A stretch of DNA of 64,000 bases from Euryodendron excelsum (Eukaryota; Streptophyta; Magnoliopsida; Ericales; Pentaphylacaceae), in the NCBI GenBank assembly GCA_033060915.1, contig CM065397.1, forward strand, positions 19,947,001-20,011,000. Reading direction: 5' to 3'. The notes under the pieces are model-generated. The model was not told the DNA's origin, did no database searches, and was given only the letters and a program-made list of their open reading frames with translations. Of this stretch, positions 33,552 through 45,399 are shown piece by piece. How positions within the stretch are numbered: the first letter of the stretch is position 1; every line of letters begins with the position of its first letter. The position numbers and the translations under genes were made by a program.

Positions 33552-35125
33552 TCAGATCAATTTCAATCGTGTAATCTCTATATATTTTTGTATATTTATA
33601 CTACATAAATATATGCAAATGAACACCTCTATCAAACTCTCCTCTTGGGTTGTCGATAGATATGAAAATATGACTAATGGGTTGTACTCACCCTCTTCTA
33701 AGAATATATACTTTAGTGTGGAGGGTAATGGCTTCTTTTTGGGTGTTGGGGCTTTGAGTTTCAAGAGTTGAAGTTTGATAAGGTTAGGCGTTAAAGGTTC
33801 AAAGGATGAGGTCCATTGACCCACCACCATGAGAGGCACGACCTCTAAACCACTAACTTCCTCATTGTCTTGGACATCCGCACCCTCTAGACAATCTAGG
33901 CCTTTACTAAAGATCAATGCCCTTTCTAGAGCATCTTTTACACTTTGCTTCTCAAAATGTTCTTACACGATGAGATGAGATTCATATCCCGAATATCCTC
34001 ATACTCATTCGGTTATCTCTTGGTGTTGAAAATGTTTAAGTCCAAGATCATGTTGCCAAAAGACAATTTTAAGAAGCCACCCCTACAATGAATTATTGCA
34101 TTGGATATAGCTAGCAAAGGCTTTCCTAAGATGACTGGGATTTGGGTTTGAGTGTGGGAATCTGCAATCGATTGAGTATCGAGAACTACAAAATCCACTG
34201 GCTAATATAATTTCTCTACTTGCACTAAAACGTCTTCCACAATCCCCCTAGGAGCCTTAGTAGACCTATCGGCTAGTTAGAGTGTGATCCTAGCCGGCTT
34301 AAGTTCATCTAACCCCAATTGTGCATACATAAAGTAAGGTAACAAATTAACATTCGAGCCTAGATCTAAAAGGCACCCATCTATATGATGACTTTCTATA
34401 ACACAAGGGACCATGGGATATCCCAAGTCTTTGTATTTGGGAGGTGTTTTGAGTTGCACAATAGAATTCACATCTTGTGCAAGGTAGGCATTGTTTTTCA
34501 CATTGAACTTCCTCTTAATTGTGCATAGTTCCTTCAAGAACTTAGCATGAAAGGGGATTTGCTTAAAGACAATGCCTACCTTGCACAAGATGTAAGTTAA
34601 AAGGGGAACTTAGCACAATTGACTGTTTCCTCCTAACGTTTCTCGTTTTCGCTTCTCATTTTGGTAACTATGGTCTCTCCTACCCCTTCTCCTTATGAAA
34701 CCTCAACTTTTCTAGGAGTGTTGTCCCCAGCCTTAGGCTCTTTAGGATGAATGGTTTTATTTATCACTTTTCCACTCCTTAGGGTTGTTATGGCTTGCAC
34801 TTGCTCATGGCTGGATGATGGTTGATTGATGGTCTCACTAGAATGCACATGTCTAGCGAGGTTAGGTTGAGGTTGAGTGGGTAGCTTACCCTTCTCGGTA
34901 ATGGATAAGGTTTGAGTCAAAAGGGTTAATTGACTCTTTATGTCATTAAATGTTTGACCTTGTTGCTCTAAACTCTTATTTACCTTAGAATTCACTCCCT
35001 CTTAAGAATGCATGAATTGTTGGAGAGTGTCTTCTAATGACCATTTATATGGGGTTGATAATGGTTTAGTTAAGCTTGAGTTGGGGGTTGTGGTGCATGG
35101 TATTGTTGTTGTGGGGCATGATATT
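33552..35125 (-). pseudogene. Tat/Athila-type Ty3/gypsy gag-protease fragment
   Basis: On the minus strand: gag tail (NKSLEQQGQTFNDIKSQLTL, about 34980-34920), the linker AITTLRSGKV (about 34790), then protease-region sequence IPFHAKFLKELCTIKRKFNV (about 34550), LLDLGSNVNLLPYFMYAQLG (about 34380-34320), QIPVILGKPLLA (about 34140) and LKLSFGNMILDLNIF (about 34070-34020). PLPSTLKYIFL (about 33750) is the lead-in to reverse transcriptase; the sequence breaks off at STTQEESLIEV near 33620. The LDLG active site with NLLPY points to the non-chromoviral (Tat/Athila) side of Ty3/gypsy; the exact clade is uncertain. Frameshifts and stops abound. A giant LTR interrupts its gag at 35126. Confidence 0.7.
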
Positions 35126-38100
35126 TGTCGTTCCCCAATTTTTTGCACTTGAGAAATATAAGTGAGAACAATATAGTGCTCTCTCGTTATAACTCATTCT
35201 CCTAAAAGGACTAGTGCGACTAGATTTGAATTAGAAATTAATTTGATTAAGGGCTTTTGAAAAAAGGTTTTGTAGTCGTCACCTAACTTGTTAGGTCACA
35301 TAAAACTAAATACAATTTGAAGATTACATTTAGAGTTTTTAAAAAGATTTTGAAAACTTCCTCAAGAGAGGGTTTTTAAGAAAATAGATTGTTTGGAAAC
35401 CTTTGGAAATATTTAAGCTTTTTTTGAAAATAACTCCATTTTGGTCTTTGAAAACAGTGACTATAGGTTTGGAGGTTGGTTACGTGTAGAGAAGACGCAC
35501 TAAGCCATCACCCTATCCTGCCCTTATGGTACCTACATGTCTATTCACCCTAGATTCACTCATTCAGAATCTTTGATTAATAAATGTCCAAAACTATCCA
35601 CTTTAGAAAAGAATTTTGAGAAAGAAGTTTGACATGATGCATGATATGCAAGTGCAAGGATTTGATTTGATTTTAAAAGTAGATTTTGAAAAGTCTTGAT
35701 TTGATTTTGAAAATGGATTTGAAAAGATAGACTTGACTTTTGAAAGAAGGTTTTTAGAAATTGGAATTGGAGATTTAAAAATAGATTTTAGAATTAGAAA
35801 GTTGAAATAAATTATGAAATTAGAAGTTTGAAAAAGGTTGTGACCGCACCCATGAGGGTTGCCTACGTATCCCTTTTTAGGAATCAAGTCAGTTGTAGTT
35901 TGGACAAGAGTTCGATTGAAAATAAACACTTTGAAGTTTAGAAAAGATTTAATTTGAAAAGAGTTTGATTTGAACTTAAAATAGAAGATTTGAAAATTGA
36001 AATTTGATTTGAAATAGAACTTGAGGATTTGAAACTGATTTTGATTTGAAAAGATTGAACTTGGACTTGATTTGGAAAAGATTGAGTTGAGTTTTGAAAA
36101 CATATTGACTTAGATTGAAATCGGAAAACCATCCTGATTTAGAAGAAAGTTTTAGAAAAGAATTGAAGCTTCCTAACTTGGGATTAGGATTGAACTAGGG
36201 TTTATGTATCCTAAGGTTGGAACATATAGTTGAATTGGAAAGGAGTTGATTTAGATTTGAAAGGTTCGATTTTAGAAAGTTGGGTTTATGAAAGGTTTAA
36301 CTTAGGAAAGGTTTGTATTAGGAATGGTTCGAATTAAGAAAGTTGGATTTGAGGAAGATATGAAAAGAGATTTGACTTGATTTCAAAACACTTGATTATT
36401 TGATTTGAAGAAATTTAGAAAACTTAAGGTTTAAGAAATATTAGATTTGGAAATCTTCGAATTAGGAATGTTTCAAAATAGGAAAGTTTAATTTTAGGAA
36501 AATGCTAAATTAGAAAAGTTTTGTTTTAGAAAAGTTTTGAATTTAGAAATTTTGAATTTAGAAAGTTTTTAAAATTTAGAAAGTTTGAAATTTAGAAAGG
36601 ATGGAATTAGAAAAGGTTGGAATTAAGAAATGTTTAAATTAGGAAAGATTTTATTTTTATTTCCTAAAGTAGAAGATTTGATCTTATTTTCAAAAACAGA
36701 TGATTTGATTTGATTTCTAAAATTGGAGGATTTGATCTAGTTTTCTAATTTAGAAGATTAGATTTGACATACAATTAGAAATGTTGAATTTTAAAAATCT
36801 ATGATTTTGGTGTAAAAAAAAAAGAGATTTTAGAAATCTAAAATTTTATGTAGAAAATAGAGGTTTTGGAAACTTATGATTTGAAGCAAAAGAGAAAGTC
36901 ATGATTTTAGGAAAAAGAACTAAGGTTTCCTAATCATGGAATCTAGGGCTTAACTTGGACTCCAAGAAAAAGAATTTTTAGAAAGTAGACTTTTCGAAGA
37001 GAGTTTCTAGGAAGGAAACTTGAAGAGGTTTTTAGAAAGTGATTTTGAAGAGAGCTTTTTGGAAAGGAGTTTGAAAAGAGTTTTTGAAAAATAGATTTTT
37101 AAACAGAGCTTTTTGGAAAGAAGTTTGAAAAGTAATTTGGAGAATGACTTGAATATGGACTTTTGGAATCTTTTGAATGTCTCACTTTCCTAAAATGATT
37201 ATAACCATGAAGAGATTAGAACCATTCTAAGTTTGTGGTTTTGAAAAAAATACAGATTTGAAATATGGACCAATATGATCCCATTAGATATCACACTTTC
37301 TTAAAATAACCCTAACCATAAAATGACTAGAATTATCTTGAGATTGTGGTTTTGATGAAAAACAATTTAGGATTTACAGCCAAAATATGGAGCTTGATGA
37401 TCTCAATAAATATAACACTTTCTTAAAACAACTCTAATAATGGAATGGCTAGAATCACTTTAAGATTGTGATTTTGAAAACAAGTTTTGAAAAAGAGATT
37501 TTGAATGCAAGTTTGAAAGATGATTTTGATGTAAGTTTTGAAAACAAATTTTGAAGGGATGTATGAATATGACATATGTACAATACAAGTAGGGTTGTGA
37601 ACATACAAGGTTGGCTTCACCACATAATCAGGGGGGTCGAATCTACATGGTCTAAGGTTGAATTAGAAAAAAGCTCCCGACACGGTGACTTTCAACCATT
37701 CTTCCTACACATGAATTGGGAAAACCCTTGTTTCAAGCATGCAAGAAAGGGGAAAAAAATAGGGGATTAAAATAGAAGAAAACTCAATTGGGTTAGGAGA
37801 GAGAAGAGAGAGGGGAGAATTACATAAACGTAATGAGAAAACCAATCTCGTATCTTCTTTGCTTTGTTTGCTTTGTTTTGCTTTGCTTTTCTTGGACTTT
37901 GGAAGCTTCAAACTTGTAGCACTTCAGTCTTCAATGGATGTTGGAAGCTTTTATATGAGTGTATGAGATGTATATAGACTAGGGTTAGAATATATGGAGG
38001 CTAGGGTTTGAAGAGGTCTAAGAAAACTAGGGTTTGGAGAGAGTTCAAGATCTGTATGCAAAGAGACAGAGTTTCTGAACTTAGATTGCCGACCTTTTTC

Positions 38101-38489
38101 ACGGGGGAGGAGGGTTTGTATTTATAGACAGAAGATTGACCTGGCACCTGTTATAGTGGCGCCAGGGTAATTTTCCTTCTGGCGCTACTAGGAGTGGCAC
38201 CAAGCTAATTTATGGCTTAGCGCCACTGCTAGTGGCGCCAACCACTTAGAAAAGTCTTAAGGTCGGCAAGCAACATGTCCTTCAACCTTTGATACGTAAG
38301 GCAAAAGATTTGGGCGCCTATATTAGTGACTACCATACATTGCTTGGCTTGGCTTGGCTTCACTAGGAGTGACTTCAGAAGGTCTGGGAATGTTCCAGGA
38401 GGCCAAGAATGGTCCGGAAGGCCAGACATGGATAGAAACCCTTGAAATAGTATCCTAGAGGTGACAGACTTGAAAAACAAGGTCAGAAT
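35126..38489 (+). mobile_element. Giant LTR copy 2, 3' end cut off
   Basis: Starts TGTCGTTCCCCAATTTTTTG; follows the same order as copies 1 and 3 (GGTTGGTTACGTG, C-poor tract, CCTACACATG, TATTTATAGA at 38119, GGCGCC modules), then stops at 38489 where the Tekay LTR starts. This corresponds to about 48590 in copy 3. It sits in the gag of the Tat/Athila-type fragment. The missing about 1.4 kb should lie beyond the Tekay element, outside this window. Confidence 0.75.
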
Positions 38490-40925
38490 CGTCACGCCCC
38501 ATAACCCGGTCTATGCGGATGTGGGGTACATGACCGGCCAGTAGCAAGGCTACCCGAGGCCGCATTACATAAACTGGTTGATCACCTGTGCATACTCATT
38601 TAAAATTTGCGGAATAGAAACTTTTATAACTTGAAATATAATCCGTGTCATACATGATAGAGCTGTGCCTAATCCAAAACATAATATACATAAGGAATTA
38701 ATCAAGGTTCACCAAAGTTATATCATTATATTATTACAAAGCATTGGGTTCAACCTTCAAACATAATACAAAACATAGGCCCGTAAGCCGTAGCTCAAAA
38801 TCCACATATGGCCTCGCTTTAGGGCCTCCCGGATTGGCTACCTGAAAATCATTTGAGAAAACGTAAGCTAACGCTTAGTGAATAACAATAATGCACGAGC
38901 GAGAAAATATCATGGACTAGCAATTATATCCAACGTACAAGGATAGATAATCATTTATGCATAAGCAAATAAGCTTTGAAACGTTTAAAGTGTAGACTTG
39001 GACTCATAGGTAACGTAAACATCATTTGAAATGTTTCAACATTTCAAAACATAGTATCATAAGAAGAGATGCAACATAACATTATTCTTGATATAACATT
39101 TCATATCTTGTCGTAAAACATATAAACATATCATAGCTCTCAGTTCAAAACATAAGTGTGCTACAACTAAACATATGAGATAGGCTCCATAGTAACCATG
39201 TAGGTCACGCTAAGGCTTTTTAGGCCAAGGACGTCTCCCAACATAGATTGTTTATTTCCCGTCTCCTATCGTAGGACTATTGGGCTAGATTAAGGTCTTG
39301 CCACGAGAAGACCCGAGTTGGCACCATACATTGGAAACTTAGCATCTTTTTCATTTAAATATTATAGTCCATGATTTTTATTCATAACATAAATATAACT
39401 TGCATGCATTTGAAATATGACATTTGTAGTTGAACATAGCATTGATGCATTGAAAATGAGTGGAAAACATTGCATAATATGGAGGTGAATTTAAAACATT
39501 TAGAAATTAATAAAGTTTTACTAATGACATATCGTTACTCAACTCTCTCCAATAGAATGGGTGGTAGACAATGTGTTCTTACACAAAATGCACATAGAAG
39601 TAAATATCAATACAAGACTCCAAGGTAAAGCAACAACGTAAAACGAGAACATAAGGTTGAGGCTTAAACATGAATGTTGGGACGTTAACTCCTTCATTGC
39701 ATCTCTACCACTTCACAAGGAAGAGTTCATACTCTAGGTTAATTTCATTTGAAAATAGGCTTAAAGAGCTTTAATTTGATAGGTCATGGGATAAAAACAC
39801 ATTTCGGATGAAGAAGTTATATCTCATAGAAAAGAAACTAAAATTTTGGAAGAAGAATGTTATTGACAAAATTTTGGGTCAACTTCAAAATTTAATATCT
39901 CTCAATATATAAGGAATTAGAGTACAAACTTTATATGGATACAAAGGTCTATGAATCTACTATCCAATGCTTTAAATGGTGCATCAATCCAATTTTTCTA
40001 GAAAAAGTTATGCCCATTTTACGAAATAGTACCTGAGCTAAAAAGTGAAACCGGGGACTTGACAAAAGAGTCGACTCCTAAGGTAAAGGAGTTGACTCCA
40101 AAGCTGAAGAAATGAATCTGGGAGTTCTCTGGACAAAAGGGTCAACTCCGGAGACTAAGGGGTCAACTCTAAAGCTGAAAAAATGAATCTGGGAGTTCTC
40201 TAAACAAAAGAGTCGGCTTCGGATACTAAGGAGTCAACTCCAAAGCTAAAAACTCATATTTCAATTCGAAAAATCCCCAAACCTCACTTAAACCAAAACC
40301 AAACTCCATCAAAACTCTCACAAACTCTTTCAATGCTTCTAAGGTCCAAAGATTGACCCAAGAAGACCACAATAACTCAAAATGAAACACTTTAAACAAG
40401 TAAATCGAATGGGATCTAGGGTTTTAGGAACCTCAGCCCTAACTTGTATAAGTTGGGGATTTCAATCCCAAACTCTCAAATCTTTCAATGGGGCTTACAA
40501 CACTCTATACTTAGCCAATTTGGGACTCCAAAGAGTCACCCACAACAACCTAACAATCTAACCCACAAAGATAGATACATACACATATACAATTGGAGAA
40601 GGAAATGGGACCTTACCTTTCCTCAAGCTTGGTTAAGTCTTCTATTGGCTTCAAACACTTCCCTCAAGGTTCTTCCTCCTCTTTCTCTTATCCTCTTCTC
40701 CCTCTTTTCCCTCTTAACCGGTTGAAATGTGTGAGTTGTGTGCACATAAGTGTATATAAGATGATACACATGTGAATAATCCCATGTGTCTCACCCATAG
40801 GCTTAAGTTACAACATAAGTTCTCATTGGTCATTTTTGACCCAAAAGAAAAAATAATTAATATTAAACATTGCATACACTAAAAATTCTCATTAATATAA
40901 ATAAATAGAGGTTCGGGATATCACA
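38490..40925 (-). mobile_element. Tekay element 3' LTR (2.4 kb)
   Basis: On the minus strand it starts TGTGATATCC at 40925 and ends GGGGCGTGACG at 38490; the partner LTR keeps TGACA there. The GTCGACTCC-type modules lie at 40065-40240. The purine tract before it is listed separately. Confidence 0.85.
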
Positions 40926-40940
40926 TCCTCCCCTCCTTAA
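40926..40940 (-). other. Polypurine tract of the Tekay element
   Basis: Minus strand AAGGAGGGGAGGA directly abuts the 3' LTR start TGTGATATCC. This is the expected place for plus-strand priming. Confidence 0.8.
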
Positions 40941-41019
40941 ATAAGTTTGGTCCCCAAACTTGATACAAGCTATCATTCAAATAAAAAGTGATAACGCTCC
41001 TGAATCTCATCTTCCCGTT

Positions 41020-41380
41020 CTCAAGTAGAGTCCTCCCAAGTGTGGTTCTTCCATAAAACTCGTACCAACGGAATGACCTTATTCCTAAGAACTTGGTCAC
41101 GGCGATCAAGAATCTCAATCGGTCTCTCGACATAGCTTAAATCTTCACTCATGGCCAAGGGATACTGATCAATCACGTGCGTCGGATAGTGGACATACCT
41201 CCATAGCATCGAAACATGAAAGATGTTGTGGACTTTCGAAAGTTCCGGAGGAAGAGCAATACGATAAGCAACGGGTCCAACCCGTTCAAGAACTTCAAAT
41301 GGTCCGATGTACCTCAGACTAAGCTTTCCCTTCTTGCCGAAACGATTTATCCCCTTAGAAGGAGATTCTTTCAAGAACAC
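41020..41380 (-). pseudogene. Tekay integrase C-terminus and chromodomain-type tail
   Basis: Reads KGKLSLRYIGPFEVLERVGP, then VHNIFHVSMLWRYVHYPTHV, then ERPIEILDRRDQVLRN and VLWKNHTWEDST. In chromoviruses this tail guides integration through chromatin marks (family knowledge). A frameshift near 41380-41435 separates it from the integrase core, and the tail ends early. Confidence 0.8.
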
Positions 41381-41434
41381 GTGGCTCCCTTCATCAAACT
41401 CTAAGTCTCACCTTCGCACGTCCGCATAACTCTT

Positions 41435-42345
41435 TTAGCAATTCTGAGCAGTTTGTAGTGGTTGCTGAATGATCTTGATCTTGTCGGTGGTCAGCTGCAC
41501 AATCTCTAGCCCGAGAATCTTCCTCTCTCTGACCTCGGCCCAACAAACTGGAGATTTACATTTCCTTCCGTAAAGTGCTTCATAAGGTGCCATCTTGATG
41601 CTTGCATGAAAATTGTTGTTGTAGGCGAACTCCACTAGTGGTAGGTGATCCTCCCAACTCCCCTTAAAGTCGAGAACACTCAACCGCAACATATCTTCTA
41701 GGGTCTGAATGGTCCTTTCTGATTCCCCATCAGTTTGTGGATGAAAAGCCATGCTGAACTTCAACTCGGTGCCTAAAGCCCTTTGCAAACTCTTCCAAAA
41801 TTTTGACACAAACCTTGGGTCTCGATCAGACACTCTTGAAACTGGTGTACCGTGTAATCGAACTATTTCTGCAATGTAGAGGGTCGCATGCTTTGATAAG
41901 GAGTATGTAGTCTTTATTGGTAAGAAATGTGTGGACTTGGTGAGGCGATCAACAATAACCCATATAGCATCACAACCACGTGGTGATCTCGGCAATCTGA
42001 CGACGAAATCCATGGTGATATGCTCCCACTTCCATTCCGATATCAGTAAATGTTAAAGTAGTCCTGTTGGTCTTTGATGTTCTGCTTTGATCTGTTGGCA
42101 TTGTAGGCATCGTGATACGAACTCGGCTATTTCCTTCTTTATTCCCAGCCACCAAAACGTCTCCTTCAAATCCCGATACGTCTTTGTGCCTCTTGGATCC
42201 ATAATGAACTTTGTGTTATGGGCTTCTTCCAAAACTTTGCCTCCTGATTTCAGGTATATTTGGAACACACAATCGGCTTCTGAAATTTGAAGCTCCATCA
42301 TGCAAGGTGAAGTCAGGCTTCGGATTCGTTCCCAACTCTTCATAG
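41435..42345 (-). pseudogene. Tekay integrase
   Basis: The zinc-binding start reads [20 protein letters not shown] with CLQCQQIKAEHQ. The second His of the HHCC finger (usual HP) is Asp here. A frame break near 42050 precedes the core: MDFVVRLPRS, VIVDRLTKSTHFLPIKT, SDRDPRFVSKFWKSL and FHPQTDGESERTIQTLEDML, which hold the D, D and E catalytic residues. The enzyme would insert element cDNA; the frame break and lost His make this copy inactive. Confidence 0.85.
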
Positions 42346-42499
42346 ACCTTCCACAAGTAAGGGTCTTCAGGTTGTCGTTGCTTCATGATATCTATCAACG
42401 CCGGTTGGGCGATCATGGTGGTAAGCATCACACTGGTTCTGGGTGCAACAATTTTAATCTCCGATCTCCCCAAGTCAAGGAGCAAGGGCCGCCACAAAG

Positions 42500-42900
42500 T
42501 TATAAGACATGCTAGGTTGGAAGTAGATTTCTGGCTTAAGGCGTCAGCCACCATATTGGCCTTGCCCAGATGGTACTGAATGAGAACGTCATAGTCTTTT
42601 ATCAACTCAAGCCATCTTCTCTGTCTCATGTTCAGCTCCTTCTGTGTGAAAAGATATTTCAAACTCTTGTGGTCGGTGAAGATCTCACATGTGACTCCAT
42701 ACAAGTAGTGGCGCCAAATCTTCAAAGCAAAGACCATCGCTGCTAATTCAAGAACATGGGTCAGGTAGTTCTTCTCATGTGGTCTCAACTATCTCGAGGC
42801 ATATGCAATCACCTTACTGTGTTGCATTAATACGCATCCCAATCCTCTATGTGAAGCGTCACTATAGATGAAAAACCCGTCAGTCCCGGTAGGCAAAGCT
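42500..42900 (-). pseudogene. Tekay RNase H
   Basis: Reads [26 protein letters not shown], a stop at 42788, then [20 protein letters not shown] and [20 protein letters not shown] and VADALS. The catalytic D, E and D are visible (YSDAS, VLELAA, FTDHKS). The usual THDLELAAVVFAL has an altered form. Confidence 0.85.
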
Positions 42901-43715
42901 AGAATTGGTGCGAACACTAATCGGTTCCTCAATTCTTGGAAACTCCGTTCCCTCTTCTTGTTCCATTCAAATGGTGTGTTCTTCCAGGTGAGCTGTGTTA
43001 GCGGAGTCGCAATCTTGGAGAAGTCCTTCACAAATATTCGATAATACCCAGCTAAGCCCATAAAACTTCTAACTTCGGTTACATTCGTCGGTCTCGGCCA
43101 ATTTACAATGGCTTCAACCTTCAAAGGATCAACGGACACTCCATCCACACTGATGATGTGTCCCAAAAATGCTACACTCGGCAACCAAAATTCACACTTT
43201 TTCAGCTTGGCATACAATCTCCTGTCTCGCAAACTTTGAAAAACCATCCTTAAGTCCTTAAGTGGTGCTCATGATCTGCAAGACTCTTAGAATACACCAA
43301 GATGTCATCAATAAACACAATTACAAAATTATCAAGAAAGGGTTTAAAAACCCGATTCATCAAATCCATGAAAGCGGCAGGTGCATTTGTGACTCCAAAC
43401 GGCATTACCAAAAACTTATAATGACCATATCTAGTTCGGAATGCCGTCTTTTCCACATCACTTGCCCTCACCTTCAGTTAGTGATAACCCGACCTTAGGT
43501 CGATCTTTGAGAATACTTGGTTGCCCTGTAGTTGATCAAACAAATCATCCACTCTTGGCAATGGATACTTATTCTTAATGGTGACCTTGTTCAATTCCCG
43601 GTATTCAATGCATAATCTCATGGTTCCATCTTTCTTTTTCACATATAACACTGGAGCACCCAATGGTGAAACACTAGGACAGATGAATCCCTTTTCTAAT
43701 AAGTCTTGGAGTTAG
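42900..43715 (-). pseudogene. Tekay reverse transcriptase
   Basis: Reads [51 protein letters not shown], a stop at 43478, [31 protein letters not shown] and [11 protein letters not shown]. The FIDD motif carries the catalytic pair. Stops at about 43478 and 43248 interrupt it. It would copy element RNA to DNA. Confidence 0.9.
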
Positions 43716-44365
43716 ACCTTTAACTCCTTCAACTCTAAAGGGGATATATGGTATGGAGCTTTGGAAATGGGTCTAGTACCCAGATTAAGGTCAATGTGGA
43801 ACTCAATCTCCCGGTCCACCAAGGAACCCGGAAGCTCATCAGGAAAGACATCGGGAAATTCCCGGACAACATAGATGTCTTCTAAGGGCAATGGGAAAAC
43901 GTGTGTGTCAAAAATGCTACACAAGAATGCACGATTCCCTTTTTGAATTAAACGACGTGCTTGCATAGGTGAAATGAGATAGGGTGGAGGCACGACACAA
44001 ACTCCCTTAAATACAAGTCCTGAATAGTTAGAAGAATGAAACACAACTCGTTTAAGCTCATAATCAATGATTGCACGGTGGGAGGACAACCAATCCATTC
44101 CTAAGATGACGTTAAAGCCGTGCATTTCTAAGGGAATGAGGTTTACAAACATGGGCACCTCGTTAACAAGAATTTCACAAGAATTACAAATCCTATCACA
44201 TAACATGGAATCCTCGGATGGCAGTGATACTCCTAAAGTATAATCAAGAGGTACCGGAGATGTATATAAATATTGAGCAAAGAGATATGAAACAAATAAG
44301 TGTGTGGAACCGAAATCAATAAGGACCTGTGCAGGTCGACCATAAATAGGAAGTATACCTGACAC
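43716..44365 (-). pseudogene. Tekay aspartic protease region
   Basis: Reads YGRPAQVLIDFGSTHLFVS, then FNVILGMDWLSSHRAIIDY and ISKAPYHISPLELKEL, the lead-in to reverse transcriptase. The family has DSGST at the active site; here it is DFGST, keeping the catalytic Asp and the Gly. The sequence is open for 217 codons. Confidence 0.8.
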
Positions 44366-44419
44366 TGCAGAGTCGGTAGCTGGGGTGTTTCCCGGTGTAA
44401 GTGCGAAAGCTCGGCCCTG

Positions 44420-44856
44420 TCGTGGTTGATTCTCTCTCCTACTTGCATAGATTGTTGAACTAAGGCTAATATTGACGCCTCAGATCCTTGAGCCCTGTTC
44501 TTCTTCGGACAATCCTTCACTTGGTGACCTTCTTAGCCACACCTGTAACAAGCCTTGCTTCCCAAACAACATGCGCCCCAGTGCTTCTTATGACAATTGG
44601 AGTGCGTTGGTATCTCACTGGTCATGTTGCCTCCTCGGTTAGAGCTATTCCCCCCTGGGATAGATGAATTCCCACTAGAAGATCCAGAACTTTGCCGTTT
44701 TGAACCTTGCCCTTTACTTGGGTCACTTCTCGATCTCTTCTTGTTCTTCTCCCGGTATTAAGACATTTCATTATTTGCCCTTTCGGTAATCGTTGCTCAT
44801 TGTACAACCTATTGGTAGGTCCCTAGCCATAGTATGTCCACTTTGTTGCGAATATT
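44420..44856 (-). pseudogene. Tekay gag, C-terminal part with zinc knuckle
   Basis: Minus strand: NEQRLPKGQ-like stretch (about 44800), then CYRCG-stop-EGHQVKDC at about 44550-44507, a CCHC zinc knuckle with a TAA inside it. The 5' portion of gag lies beyond the inserted giant LTR at 50054. Confidence 0.75.
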
Positions 44857-45399
44857 TGTCGCGCCCAGATTTTTTGTACTCGAGGAATACTCACACAAGT
44901 GGGAAAAATGATGTACTCTCTCGTTAGAATTCACCCTCCTAGAAGAATGAGTGCGACTAGGTTTGAATTGAAAAGTTGATTTGAATAAAGGGCTTTTGGA
45001 AAAAGATTTGGAGTCGCCACCTAACTTGATTAAGGTGAGTTAGGTCACCTAAAAACTAAGCATAATCTGAAAACTACACTTAGGGTTTTTGGAAAACGAT
45101 TTTTGAAAATACCACCTCAAGAGAGGGTTTTTAAGAAAAACAGGTTGTTTGGCAACCTTTGGAAAACATTTAAGCCCTTTTTGAAAAATAACTCCTTTTG
45201 GTCTTTGAAATCAGTGATCCTAGGTTCGGAGGTTGGTTACGTATAGGGAAGACGCACTAAGCCATCACCCTACCCCGCCCTTTCGGTACCTACATGTCAA
45301 TCTACCCTAGATTCACCAATGAGAGTCTTTAACCAACTAATGTTCAATCCCATCCACTTTGAAAAACAATGTTTGAAAAGAAACTAACATGATGCATGA

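Noticed and set aside
35603..36132. Ser/Phe/Asn-rich minus-strand ORFs in the giant LTR
   Set aside because: Low-complexity translation of a C-poor repeat tract; similar false frames occur in all copies.
40444..40775. 93- and 60-codon ORFs in the Tekay LTR
   Set aside because: Opposite to the element's strand, no similarity, not kept in the partner LTR.
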